Part shown: positions 10,100 through 17,925 of the stretch, in pieces
How positions within the stretch are numbered: the first letter of the stretch is position 1
How the letters are laid out: every line of letters begins with the position of its first letter
Assembly: GCA_903939115.1 (NCBI GenBank)
Contig: CAJAFV010000026.1
Location: forward strand, 1-64,000
Length of the DNA stretch: 64,000 bases
Direction: 5' to 3'
Origin: an uncultured Geobacteraceae bacterium
Lineage (GTDB): Bacteria > Desulfobacterota > Desulfuromonadia > Geobacterales > Pseudopelobacteraceae
Program-made: the position numbers and the translations under genes
Notes under the pieces: model-generated
What the model was told of the DNA's origin: nothing
The model's database searches: none
The model's input: only the letters and a program-made list of their open reading frames with translations

Positions 10100-10135
10100 A
10101 TGAAAATCAAACGCCTCGAAATTTCCGGTTTCAAG
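10100..10135. repeat. attL: left direct repeat of the island
   Basis: 36 bp matching 51231-51266 at 33 positions. The longest identical core is 17 bp, GAAATTTCCGGTTTCAA (10118-10134 and 51249-51265). A second identical 14-bp run, ATGAAAATCAAACG, precedes it. The repeat is the smc 5' end, and together with the integrase at the other edge it marks the integration site. Confidence 0.88.
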
Positions 10136-10162
10136 TTGTTATTTAGTAACAAGCTAAATTAA
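10100..10162 (+). pseudogene. smc: Orphan 5' end of smc left by island insertion
   Basis: The frame begins with the 12 codons that start smc at 51231, giving the same peptide MKIKRLEISGFK, then runs into island sequence and stops after 20 codons. It occupies the original upstream region of smc, so it is the severed host start. Codons 5, 6 and 12 differ synonymously from the copy at 51231, showing that the island brought its own version. Confidence 0.88.
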
Positions 10163-10190
10163 CTTGCTATTAATACTCATGTCAGTTTTG

Positions 10191-10209
10191 TAGTGACCGT
10201 ATAGTGACC
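10191..10209. promoter_or_regulatory. Left arm-type integrase sites (2 x TAGTGACC)
   Basis: TAGTGACC occurs at 10191 and 10202, one helical turn apart. Three AGTGACC copies with 11-12-bp spacing lie just inside the other edge at 51114-51143. Paired repeats at both ends of an integrated element, in the same orientation, are what arm-type binding sites of a tyrosine recombinase look like. Confidence 0.65.
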
Positions 10210-10247
10210 GTTGCAAAGTAAAGACCATAATTATTTAGTCATTCACA

Positions 10248-10297
10248 TCTCCCTCCTAAGGAAGGGGCCGGTCGTTCGAATCGACTCGGGGACGCCA
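10248..10297 (+). pseudogene. 3' part of tRNA-Arg(CCT), an old attachment site
   Basis: The anticodon loop CTCCTAA (anticodon CCT) is flanked by partly pairing stem strands. A full T arm follows, GGTCG-TTCGAAT-CGACT, then the acceptor strand CGGGGAC, G, and CCA. The D arm and 5' acceptor strand are absent: the upstream sequence is island DNA. tRNA 3' ends are classic integration targets, so this is probably a relic attachment site from another element now buried in this island. Confidence 0.75.
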
Positions 10298-10304
10298 ATA
10301 AAAT

Positions 10305-10345
10305 TAAGGGGTTAGCTGAAATAGGCTAGCCCCTTTAATTTTTGT
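10305..10345 (+). terminator. Hairpin after the tRNA-Arg fragment
   Basis: AAGGGGTTAGC and GCTAGCCCCTTT pair across a short loop, followed by AATTTTTG. It looks like the native terminator of the tRNA gene carried along with the fragment. Confidence 0.7.
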
Positions 10346-10468
10346 TGGGACATTCCATGGGACACTTCTGGAAACATCAAGCTGAAGGTACTGCAACTAG
10401 CTGTGTTTTTTATCTAAAACTTGTTATCCACTGATTCTCTGGGTGAAAATGTATTTTCTTTTCAAGGT

Positions 10469-11254
10469 TCAGTTCCCATGATTCTGGTTTCGATAAAGTC
10501 TCGCTGAACCATATCCCCAATTTTCTGCACCTCCAACAGAGCTGTAGTCACTAAGCACTTCAGCTACCGGCTTTTCATCGCTTTGCCCACTCTCATCAAT
10601 GACGCAATAATCAACCATTCCGACGTCTTCTGAGTATTTAGTGATCATTTCAGGTAACGCTTCGTATTGTTCAAAATCATATTTTTGACCGGAAAATCCT
10701 GCTTGTTTAATCAGCATAACTGCGCAAATATGAAAACAATATTTTCGAAAGATAGTTTTAAACAACTGCTCAGATTCGCTGTTAGAGAAACACACCAGAT
10801 ATTCGTCCCCTGATTCTGGCCTCAAGTGTTTTCCTTGCTTCCGGTTTTTAACAGTGGCGGTGAAAAGAGTTATCCTTTGATTCTTGAACCTGTACTCTTC
10901 TTTGATCTTTCCAAGTGTTACGCATGCATGGTGTTCTCCCCAAAGTTGTCTGTAATAACTGGTGCGTATTTTTTTACCCAGTGTCGTATTGTCAGGGAAA
11001 TTTTGGAATTCACCACTATAATCATTCATCCAGAGCATGATCGGTTTTTCAGTGTGATTGTTCCCAACCGTGAATAAACGCCTTCCAGTAGGATTTTTAG
11101 GCACATCAAGAAGTAATGGCGTTAAATCACATCCGCTTCCAGGGTACCAACAAATATCCGGTACGGTTTCTAATTTCAGAATTATGTTCAACAACCTGTT
11201 CCGTTCACTATCAGGCTTAGGCTGCAAGTTATTGAAAAAATCTTTCCAAATCAT
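10469..11254 (-). CDS. Protein of unknown function
   Basis: 261 aa. I choose the start MIWKDFFNNL because GGGGAG stands 5 nt before it; an in-frame ATG 39 bp upstream has no such site. I do not recognise the family. Visible features are a central ICWYPGSGCDLTPLLLD segment followed by NPTGRRLF, no membrane segment, no signal peptide, and a C-terminal part rich in Asp and Glu. It is the first island gene on the left, is read toward attL, and has no operator of the kind found in the neighbouring module. Confidence 0.7.
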   Translation of the reverse strand: MIWKDFFNNLQPKPDSERNRLLNIILKLETVPDICWYPGSGCDLTPLLLDVPKNPTGRRLFTVGNNHTEKPIMLWMNDYSGEFQNFPDNTTLGKKIRTSYYRQLWGEHHACVTLGKIKEEYRFKNQRITLFTATVKNRKQGKHLRPESGDEYLVCFSNSESEQLFKTIFRKYCFHICAVMLIKQAGFSGQKYDFEQYEALPEMITKYSEDVGMVDYCVIDESGQSDEKPVAEVLSDYSSVGGAENWGYGSARLYRNQNHGN

Positions 11255-11341
11255 ATTCTCCCCACCCCATATTCGACAAGATATCAATTTCACATTAAAA
11301 GCAACGTTTCCTTAGAGGATCAATGGATATTTTCAAATTAC

Positions 11342-12337
11342 TTATGTAGCAATAGGGACATATATGTTCAAAATTTTCTCCGCCATTTCCACAAACTCTT
11401 GTCGCAAACTCTTTGGTCCGATGACCTCAACCCTCTCCCCATAACCTCTCAACCACCATCGCAACTGATACGAGTTTCCGACCGTTGACTGAAGCTGCCA
11501 AAAATCTTTCTTTTCAATTATTTTCTGATCCTCGGAAATAGGAGTTTCCCGAATACGTTCAATATCAGAGGAATCATAGAACAGCACCTTTAGCTTGATG
11601 TCATCACCCATAGGAAATTTCATCTCATCATCAATATACTCATCCAGATCAAAGCCAACAGGAATCGTTACCGGCACATCAGTTGCCTTGACTTCCACCA
11701 TTCGATGCAGAAGCAGCAACACCGGATCTTCATGCTTGTTAAGTGTTGCAATCAGATACGTCAAACCTTCAACAAAAGCCATTCCCAAAGGATTGACGTC
11801 ATATTCTTTAACTGTGCCACCAAGTGAGCGGTACGTCGCATCAAACCTGCGCTCTTCCAATACTGCCGTGTAGACGGTGTCCCGTATATTCTCGGCAATC
11901 TCCGGATACAACATCGGCAGATTACGCGATACCACACGCACTTTGTCCGGCCAGTGTGAAAGACTTGAATCTGCAGTTTGCCTCATCCGCTCGTTTGCAG
12001 CATTGAAATACGGTTCCAGTACAGTCATGGCTCCACGGGGAAACATACGCTCCAGATGCTTCTGGGCAAGCGTGAAAGTCAACGCGGTTACCGGATCCAT
12101 ATTGGAGATGCCAAAAGCCGGGGCATCCTTACGCCAACGCCACCCGGCAGGGTTATTGCCATCGCAGTCGAGCGGAAATTCATTCGCTTCTAGAGAGAGA
12201 AGATCTCGCTGAATTGTGCGCAGAGAAACTTCAATGCCAAATTCAGTAGCAAGACGATCTCGTAAAGTGGTCGTCGAAATTATCGCCTTGGGAGGAAACA
12301 TCTTCAAAATCAGCCATTGCCGGTAGAGTGCGCTCAT
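11342..12337 (-). CDS. WYL-domain transcriptional regulator
   Basis: 331 aa. The start MSALYRQWLILK is chosen because GGAGG lies 7 nt upstream. The N-terminal ~70 residues form a winged helix-turn-helix with TLRDRLATEFGIEVSLRTIQRDL. The WYL domain follows near 170-240, with VNPLGMAFVEGLTYLIA, the family core. A C-terminal WCX-like region ends in WLRGYGERVEVIGP. WYL regulators sense ligands or nucleic acid and commonly control defence islands (the BrxR type is close in layout). A 21-bp inverted repeat lies 28 bp before its own start, and five relatives lie before other genes up to 23.2 kb, which makes it the best candidate for the protein binding them. Confidence 0.88.
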   Translation of the reverse strand: MSALYRQWLILKMFPPKAIISTTTLRDRLATEFGIEVSLRTIQRDLLSLEANEFPLDCDGNNPAGWRWRKDAPAFGISNMDPVTALTFTLAQKHLERMFPRGAMTVLEPYFNAANERMRQTADSSLSHWPDKVRVVSRNLPMLYPEIAENIRDTVYTAVLEERRFDATYRSLGGTVKEYDVNPLGMAFVEGLTYLIATLNKHEDPVLLLLHRMVEVKATDVPVTIPVGFDLDEYIDDEMKFPMGDDIKLKVLFYDSSDIERIRETPISEDQKIIEKKDFWQLQSTVGNSYQLRWWLRGYGERVEVIGPKSLRQEFVEMAEKILNIYVPIAT

Positions 12338-12364
12338 GTTCATACCTCCATTCATAATACAATC

Positions 12365-12385
12365 GCACGTCAGATATTGACGCAC
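12365..12385. promoter_or_regulatory. Operator 1, upstream of the WYL gene
   Basis: GCACGTCA-GATAT-TGACGCAC. It lies 28 bp before the WYL regulator start on the minus strand. Unlike the other five sites it lies too close to the ribosome site for the same promoter geometry, so it may act by blocking transcription start (autorepression). Inferred from motif and position. Confidence 0.65.
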
Positions 12386-12464
12386 TAGAATGGTAGAATA
12401 CACCACATAATTGGATATACAAGGTTTTCTTCCCTTAGAATATAATTTCAAAATACTTAAATTC

Positions 12465-12485
12465 GCACGTCATCTTTTGTCGCTT
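12465..12485. promoter_or_regulatory. Operator 2 and promoter of the DnaA-like operon
   Basis: GCACGTCA-TCTTT-TGTCGCTT. A -10-like TATACT begins 9 nt past the site (12494). The site covers where a -35 would be, and no good -35 hexamer is present. It ends 58 bp before the ATG at 12543, the same distance as operator 6 to its gene. Confidence 0.7.
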
Positions 12486-12542
12486 ATATCAAATATACTG
12501 TATGTACGTTGTTGACAATTCAATAGGTATTAAGGAGAAATT

Positions 12543-13562
12543 ATGACAAATAAAATGTCAAAGGCATGGCAGTTGGCCACAAAGCAGCTTGAAAAAGTAC
12601 TACCGGAAGAGGATTTTGAAACTTTGATAACGCAAGTATTTTACAGTCACCACAGCAGTACAGAGGTGTTTCTGTCTGTCCCCGACATAAATATTAAAAA
12701 GTGCCTTGAAAACCATTATATGAAAATTCTTATGGCAGCGGCACTCTCCAAAACATCAGGTTTTGCGGTCACCGTCAATCTTATCAACGAGCACAATGAT
12801 GAATTGATAGCGCCACCAATAATTGGCAAGTCAGTATGTACTCCTCTCAATCCCAGATTCACGTTCGATCTTTTCGTCCAGGGAGGAAACAACCAATTTG
12901 CTTATGACGCCGCAATTTCAATAACCAAGAATCCCGCTGACACATACAACCCGCTGTATATCTGTGCTGGAACCGGACTGGGAAAAAGCCATCTGCTCAA
13001 TGCACTTGGGCATACTATCAGTGAAAATTTACCAGCATTAAATGTATGCTACTGTTCCGCAGAAAAGTTTATGTATGAGATGGTCAATCATCTGCGACTC
13101 AAAAAGATGGATCAGTTTAGAAGTATAATCAGAGCGGCTGACGTACTTCTTGTTGACGATATTCAGTTCCTGTGCGGAAAGTCGGCGACACAGGAGGAGT
13201 TTTATTACACCTTTGACGCTCTTTGCGGAGATCATAAACAAATCGTCGTCACATCAGACAGATTACCTCGTGAAATGTCTGACTTGGATGAACGTCTGCG
13301 CTCGCGTCTTGAATGTGGCCTTATTGTCGAAATCCAACCTCCTGGTCTTGAAACTAAAATTGAAATCCTCAAGAAAATAGCTGGAGTCAAAAATACAGTG
13401 GTTCCAGATGAAGTGATCGATTTTATTGCATCAAGTGATAGCAGTAACATCCGCGAACTCGAAGGAATGATCGTTCGACTGAGTGCTTTCAACACTCTTC
13501 AGAACGTGCCAATCAATTTGAAAATGGCGAAGAAACATCTAAAAGGTATCTGTGGACAATAA
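12543..13562 (+). CDS. DnaA paralogue lacking the DNA-binding domain IV
   Basis: 339 aa; full DnaA is ~450. Residues 6-80 match DnaA domain I (AWQLATKQLEKVLPEEDFET). The AAA+ domain III runs from LNPRFTFDLFVQGGNNQFA at ~102 to the end. It has Walker A GTGLGKSH (~143-150), Walker B LLVDDIQF (~202), sensor 1 VVTSDR, box VII LRSRLECGL with the arginine finger, and sensor 2 NIRELEG (~303). Domain IV, which reads DnaA boxes, is absent: the stop comes right after the lid helices. It can thus be expected to bind ATP and DnaA-type partners but not oriC. AAGGAG precedes the ATG. It is the first gene of an operon with the FtsZ-like and DUF2779 genes. Hda is also DnaA without domain IV but lacks domain I. 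Confidence 0.9.
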   Translation: MTNKMSKAWQLATKQLEKVLPEEDFETLITQVFYSHHSSTEVFLSVPDINIKKCLENHYMKILMAAALSKTSGFAVTVNLINEHNDELIAPPIIGKSVCTPLNPRFTFDLFVQGGNNQFAYDAAISITKNPADTYNPLYICAGTGLGKSHLLNALGHTISENLPALNVCYCSAEKFMYEMVNHLRLKKMDQFRSIIRAADVLLVDDIQFLCGKSATQEEFYYTFDALCGDHKQIVVTSDRLPREMSDLDERLRSRLECGLIVEIQPPGLETKIEILKKIAGVKNTVVPDEVIDFIASSDSSNIRELEGMIVRLSAFNTLQNVPINLKMAKKHLKGICGQ

Positions 13563-13634
13563 TAATTTATATCGACTTTTTTGTTGATTATTGTTCAGTC
13601 AAAATTTCAGCAAATCCTCAAGGGAGAGTGAGCA

Positions 13635-14645
13635 ATGTTTGAACTCGATGAATCAACTGAACGGGGCGCAATAATCCGAGTTATTGGTGTCGGTGCCTTT
13701 GGCGTCAGAGTAGCCGGAAGTATGAATGGACGCATTCATAAGGTTGATTGTTTTGGAATAGTGCAGAAGAGCAAGGCCGCGCCTGACAATCTTCCGCTGA
13801 TACCAACACCCAGGTGTTTACATACCACCACCGACCACCATGATGAAACACTCCTTGAACAGCTTGGCAACTCCGATCTGGTCTTTGTTATTTCAAATCT
13901 CGCTGAAGAAGACGGTATGCTGGAGGACATCTGTATAACCCTCCAAAAAGAGAATATTCCTGTATTCCTTGTTATTCCGGAATCAGCCTGTACCACGGAC
14001 CTTAATAGAGACGAAGTGACGCTGGATGGGGTAATAATACTATCAGAAGCCTCTATTGAACCGCCTTATCCGACGGCAGTGGTGGTGCAAGCCTCCCCCT
14101 CGCTACAAAATTATATCTTTCAACAGGCTATCCAGCAAATTACTGACTTGATGACTAAACATAGCTTAATGGGTATAGACTTTGCCGATGTAATGGTAAT
14201 CATATGTGGTGGAGTAATGCGGTTGGGAATTGGAATAGCGAATGGGGAACACAATGCTCAGGTGGCAGCGGAAAAAGCGGCAGCACGTCTCAAAGAGCAA
14301 GAAGTTGAGCTGCAATCCATTTCAAGTGCCCTTATCAGTATTTATGGTTCCAAAGATATGTCCATGGCTGACTACAACTCCATAAATACATTTATTCATG
14401 ACCAGACCAATGAAGAATGCAATCTTCGGATAGGTGTAATAGCTGATGACAGCTCCGTTGATGCTATCCTGGTGAGCTTATTAGCCGTTCATAGACCATC
14501 GGAGGAAGCGGTATTTCCTCGTTGGGTAAAACTGCACGATAAATATGACCGTGTGAGACATTCCAATCCGTCAGAACCGGGCTCCAGCATAGTTGAAGAC
14601 AAAGAAGTATATGAGGTTCCATCATGGCTACGAAAAACAGTTTGA
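13635..14645 (+). CDS. FtsZ-like protein with degenerate GTP-binding site
   Basis: 336 aa. The second half aligns clearly with FtsZ: LMTKHSLMGIDFADV (T7 loop, D182 and D185 kept), then GIGIANGEHNAQVAAEKAA, GVIADDSS, and a C-terminal EVPSWLRK like the FtsZ PAFLRR end. The N terminus starts with the FtsZ first strand, IIRVIGVGAFG, but the glycine-rich loop is altered. The tubulin/FtsZ signature GGGTGTG is replaced after DLVFVISN by LAEEDGML (89-96). GTP binding is therefore doubtful while the surface that contacts the next subunit may remain. GGGAGA precedes the ATG. It overlaps the next gene by 22 bp. FtsZ membership rests on several separate motifs; the loss of GTPase activity is inferred. 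Confidence 0.85.
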   Translation: MFELDESTERGAIIRVIGVGAFGVRVAGSMNGRIHKVDCFGIVQKSKAAPDNLPLIPTPRCLHTTTDHHDETLLEQLGNSDLVFVISNLAEEDGMLEDICITLQKENIPVFLVIPESACTTDLNRDEVTLDGVIILSEASIEPPYPTAVVVQASPSLQNYIFQQAIQQITDLMTKHSLMGIDFADVMVIICGGVMRLGIGIANGEHNAQVAAEKAAARLKEQEVELQSISSALISIYGSKDMSMADYNSINTFIHDQTNEECNLRIGVIADDSSVDAILVSLLAVHRPSEEAVFPRWVKLHDKYDRVRHSNPSEPGSSIVEDKEVYEVPSWLRKTV

Positions 14646-16096
14646 GTAAATCCCGCTACATGAAAGGGCTTCAGTGTCACAAGGCGCTCTGGCTTGCAAC
14701 CCACAAACCGGAGCTACGCGAAGAGTCTGAAGCTGCAAATCAAGCTTTCGCTCAGGGGCATAAAGTTGGTGAGCTTGCGCAGGAAATCTTTCCCGGTGGA
14801 GTTTTGATCCCGTTCGATGACCTGACTTTTGACGAGCAGCTTCAGAGAACACAGACAGCTCTCACCAAAGCCAAGGTTATTTACGAAGCGGCTTTCATGC
14901 ACAATGGCGTCTTCGTAAAAGCTGATATCATTCGCAAGGTGCGAGGCGGTTGGGAATTGTACGAAGTCAAAGGGAGCAGCAAGGTGAAGGACATTTACCT
15001 TGATGACACGGCGGTACAGTATCACATCATCACCGGCACCGGACTAACCATAACCAAGGCATTTGTCGTACACCTTGATACAAGCTATCGCCGTAACGGT
15101 GAACTTGATCTCGATGCACTATTTACCCGTCACAATGTTACCAAAGACGTTCTGGAGCGTCAGGCCGATGTCAAAAAGGAGATTGCCCGGCAGTCGAAAA
15201 TGCTGAAGGGGAAAATGCCTGATATTGATATTGGCCCCTGGTGCAGTGATCCGTACGAGTGCGACTTCATGTGCCACTGCTGGCAGGATGTTCCTGACGA
15301 TTCAGTATTCGACCTGGCTGGCAAGGGCGCAGATACCTTTAAACTCTATGGACAGGGAATAAAAAAGCTGAAAGACATCCCTCTTGATCAGGTCAAGGGA
15401 AAACAGCTTCAGCAGGTTGAGACTGCACGGAGCAAGAAGACCGTCGTGAGCAAAAAGGGGCTACAGCAATTTCTTGATACGCTCCGCTATCCGCTCTATT
15501 TCCTTGATTTTGAGACCTTCATGGAGAGCATCCCGTCGTATGATGATATAAAGCCGTTCCAGCAGGTACCGTTTCAATATTCGTTGCACTGGCTGGAAAA
15601 AGCAGGTGGCACTCTGTATCACACAGAATATCTCGCCAAACCTGGCGTTGACCCCCGCAAGGAAATTACCGAACGGCTTCTGAAGGACATTCCGGAGTGT
15701 GCCTGTGTACTTGCCTATTGGAAATCCTTTGAAGCAGGCCGGATTAAAGAGTTGGCCGAACAGTTTCCCGCCAGGAAAAAGCGCCTCCTGTCGATCATCG
15801 ACAACATGGTTGATCTCATCGAGCCATTCAAGGCTCGTGATCTCTATTCCTGGAAGCAAAAGGGTTCTCACTCCATAAAGGCCGTTCTACCCGCGTTCGT
15901 CAAGGGAATGTCATACGATGGCATGGAAATTGGTGACGGCGGTGCAGCGATGGAGGCGTACCACCAGATGTGTGATTGTGCCGATGACCCGAAAGAACTG
16001 GCACAGGTGCGCAAGAATCTGCTGGAGTATTGCAAACAGGATACGCTGGCAATGGTGAAACTGCTGGAGGTGATAGAAAAGAAGGTGAACAAGTGA
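14624..16096 (+). CDS. Cas4-like nuclease/DUF2779 protein
   Basis: 490 aa. The N-terminal ~200 residues resemble Cas4/RecB-type PD-(D/E)XK nucleases: VKADIIRK then LYEVKGSSKVK. An early Cys in KGLQCHKALWL and a later CSDPYECDFMCHC cluster could hold an Fe-S centre. The C-terminal DUF2779 part starts near 285 with YPLYFLDFETF (the D and E of a DEDD exonuclease fold), continues with AYWKSFEAGRIKELA and ends in YCKQDTLAMVKLLE (the last Asp). Two nuclease-like domains in one chain suggest DNA or RNA processing. Its start lies inside the end of the FtsZ-like gene, so the two are coupled. A partial copy of its 3' end lies at 16530-16771. Confidence 0.82.
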   Translation: MATKNSLSKSRYMKGLQCHKALWLATHKPELREESEAANQAFAQGHKVGELAQEIFPGGVLIPFDDLTFDEQLQRTQTALTKAKVIYEAAFMHNGVFVKADIIRKVRGGWELYEVKGSSKVKDIYLDDTAVQYHIITGTGLTITKAFVVHLDTSYRRNGELDLDALFTRHNVTKDVLERQADVKKEIARQSKMLKGKMPDIDIGPWCSDPYECDFMCHCWQDVPDDSVFDLAGKGADTFKLYGQGIKKLKDIPLDQVKGKQLQQVETARSKKTVVSKKGLQQFLDTLRYPLYFLDFETFMESIPSYDDIKPFQQVPFQYSLHWLEKAGGTLYHTEYLAKPGVDPRKEITERLLKDIPECACVLAYWKSFEAGRIKELAEQFPARKKRLLSIIDNMVDLIEPFKARDLYSWKQKGSHSIKAVLPAFVKGMSYDGMEIGDGGAAMEAYHQMCDCADDPKELAQVRKNLLEYCKQDTLAMVKLLEVIEKKVNK

Positions 16097-16117
16097 CTAT
16101 TTCAAGAGGAGACAAAT

Positions 16118-16333
16118 ATGAAGTGGGATGAGCAAGAGATACAACAACTCTTCCATAAAAAAATAGGACATTACGAGAATGATCTAAGGGCAATACGCCA
16201 CAACAGAATCCCAGAAGATCCAAGATATAAAAGGTTCTATGACCTCCAATTAGGAGCTCTATACGTATACTCCATATTGGAAAGTTGCGAGTCGCCAGAG
16301 GCTACTGAATCGGTTACAAGAGATGCTCAATGA
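16118..16333 (+). pseudogene. 5' part of a small, probably frameshifted gene
   Basis: 71 codons starting MKWDEQEIQQLFHKKIGHYE, after AAGAGGAGA. The frame closes at 16333, but another frame continues without stop to 16499 and has the same helical, charged character. A single-base frameshift near 16285-16320 would join them into a ~127-aa protein. Alternatively these are two overlapping small genes. No family is recognised. It is wedged between the DUF2779 gene and its partial duplicate. Confidence 0.5.
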
Positions 16334-16499
16334 AGAAGTGCCTGATACAAGTGATGCTTATTGTCTTGAAATTGTGCATGAAGGATGGACTACAGAAATC
16401 GAAAAGCTGATTCGTGAGTTTTCGAGGACACAGAAGGAAATACTCGAAATGGAGAAGTTGGAAAAGTTGTTGGCTGCAATGGAAAAGGAACAGAAATGA
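16323..16499 (+). pseudogene. 3' part of the same small gene, or a separate 58-aa gene
   Basis: From the ATG at 16323 this frame encodes 58 residues with a Glu/Lys-rich helical C terminus (EILEMEKLEKLLAAMEKEQK). It overlaps the previous frame by 11 bp in another register. It has no clear ribosome site of its own, which favours the frameshift reading. The stop overlaps the ATG at 16496 that opens the duplicated DUF2779 tail. Confidence 0.45.
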
Positions 16500-16529
16500 A
16501 ATATTACAGTACCGGCATGATACTCATGG

Positions 16530-16771
16530 AAGCGGCAAGGCTCGCAATCTATCAAGGCGTTCTACCCGCTTTCGTCAAGGGGATGTCGTATGACAATATG
16601 GAAATAGGTAATGGCGGTGCGGCTATGGAGGCTTATCATCAAATGTGCGACCTTGCCGGTAACCCAAAGGAGCTGGCAAGAATACAGAAGAATCTGCTGG
16701 AGTATTGCAAGCAGGATACTCTGGCGATGGTAAAGCTTTTGGAAGTGATTGTGGAGAAGGCCGGGAAATAA
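16530..16771 (+). pseudogene. Partial duplicate of the DUF2779 gene 3' end
   Basis: The sequence repeats 15855-16096 with scattered changes. From LPAFVKGMSYD to YCKQDTLAMVKLLEV the proteins are nearly identical. Near 16555 the copy lacks one base (AAGGCG-TTC against AAGGCC-GTTC), which shifts the frame relative to the parent, so the 91-codon frame opening at 16496 reads the tail only by accident of fusion. It is a decayed remnant of a second DUF2779 gene or of a local duplication. Confidence 0.8.
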
Positions 16772-16774
16772 TCC

Positions 16775-17440
16775 ATGACCAAACTCATTGTTATCGACCC
16801 GATAGACGCAACCCACGAAGGGCCATCAGTACCAATCCTAAACAGCGACGATGAATCTCAACTGCTCCATCTGAGGCAGGGCGATATCGATGGTGCCTGT
16901 GGGCCGTATTGCCTGTTTATGGCGTTGATGATCTGCGGAGTTGCCAAGCGCGAGGAAATAACCGGTTCTCCGGTCAGTATTCACGGAAACAGTCGACTGG
17001 CAAAGGCGTTCAAGTTGATGGAGGAGTATTCGGCTTTATTCAGGCATGGGACGCAACTGGTAGACCTTGAAGGGTTCATCAGCAAAACATACAAAACAAA
17101 ACTCAAAGCAGAAAAATGCCTAGACCGCGGTGTTGCCTTGCGACCGTTTATAGAGGGACATATCAAGCAGGATCATCCGGTTATCCTGGGTTTGGATTGG
17201 GGAGGCGTTGATGGGCATTGGGTGCTGGTTGTAGGACTTGAATATCTGATAGATGCTGGCGGAAAAGAGATTCTGTGGCGTTATCTTGTCCTCGACCCTA
17301 TGGATCCGCCGTCAAAAGTCTGTGCATGGAACAGCGTCATCGAAGCAACCGGGGGTGGCGGGATTTATCCCTACGTATGGTGGAAAGAATATGATATAAA
17401 GGTACAGTTTGATGAAGCATTGACACTACTGCCCATTTGA
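16775..17440 (+). CDS. Papain-like (C39-type) cysteine peptidase candidate
   Basis: 221 aa. QGDIDGACGPYCLFMAL gives a Gln before a Cys followed by Gly-Pro, as in papain-fold and C39 peptidases. VDGHWVLVVGLE supplies the His, and LVLDPMDPP the Asp, in the right order. No signal peptide or membrane segment, so it would act in the cytoplasm. It begins 4 bp after the DUF2779 remnant and closes the operon driven from operator 2. In conflict systems such peptidases often serve as effectors or activate a partner; which protein it cuts is unknown. Confidence 0.7.
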   Translation: MTKLIVIDPIDATHEGPSVPILNSDDESQLLHLRQGDIDGACGPYCLFMALMICGVAKREEITGSPVSIHGNSRLAKAFKLMEEYSALFRHGTQLVDLEGFISKTYKTKLKAEKCLDRGVALRPFIEGHIKQDHPVILGLDWGGVDGHWVLVVGLEYLIDAGGKEILWRYLVLDPMDPPSKVCAWNSVIEATGGGGIYPYVWWKEYDIKVQFDEALTLLPI

Positions 17441-17925
17441 ATCTGATTCAAATATCAGCATTGCCACGCCCTACCGGGAGCAAAACTCCCATGATTGTTT
17501 TGAGTTGATCTATTGTCCGGTACCTTGTACTCGTCATACTGAGCACATCAATACACACAAGGTAAACCGATTTTTTTTATATATATCAGACGGTGTTAGA
17601 TGTGTTTGCCATCTGACACCGCTTCCCAAAATTCAGCATAAGAAAAATATAAGCAACCCTTAATTTTTATTGCTTTCAGATAAATCGTTGGTATACAAGA
17701 GAAACTGCATGAGAGTTTGTTCGTAGCAGAGATTTCTTGTTAACCCAAATTTGTCTGATAGAGGCGACTAAAGCCAAACCCGGTGGTTCCTGAAGTTCCA
17801 AAGACATCCAGTATTTTTTTGATATTCGTATCAAAATTCAGAACTTTTGGGGATGCACTCTTCATTCGATTCTTCTGCTTTACTGCTACAATTACTACTC
17901 ATCTCGATTTTGAAACGGAGGAATT
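17441..17925. other. Intergenic stretch with a strong hairpin
   Basis: 485 bp. CGGTGTTAGATG (17591-17602) pairs with CATCTGACACCG (17611-17622) and probably ends or insulates the upstream operon. The remainder is AT-rich and should hold the promoter of the next gene. No operator of the local 21-bp type is found here. Confidence 0.55.

Noticed and set aside
10248-10297. tmRNA 3' end as the identity of the fragment
   Set aside because: A canonical anticodon stem-loop with CCT lies at the right distance from the T arm, which fits tRNA-Arg and not tmRNA.
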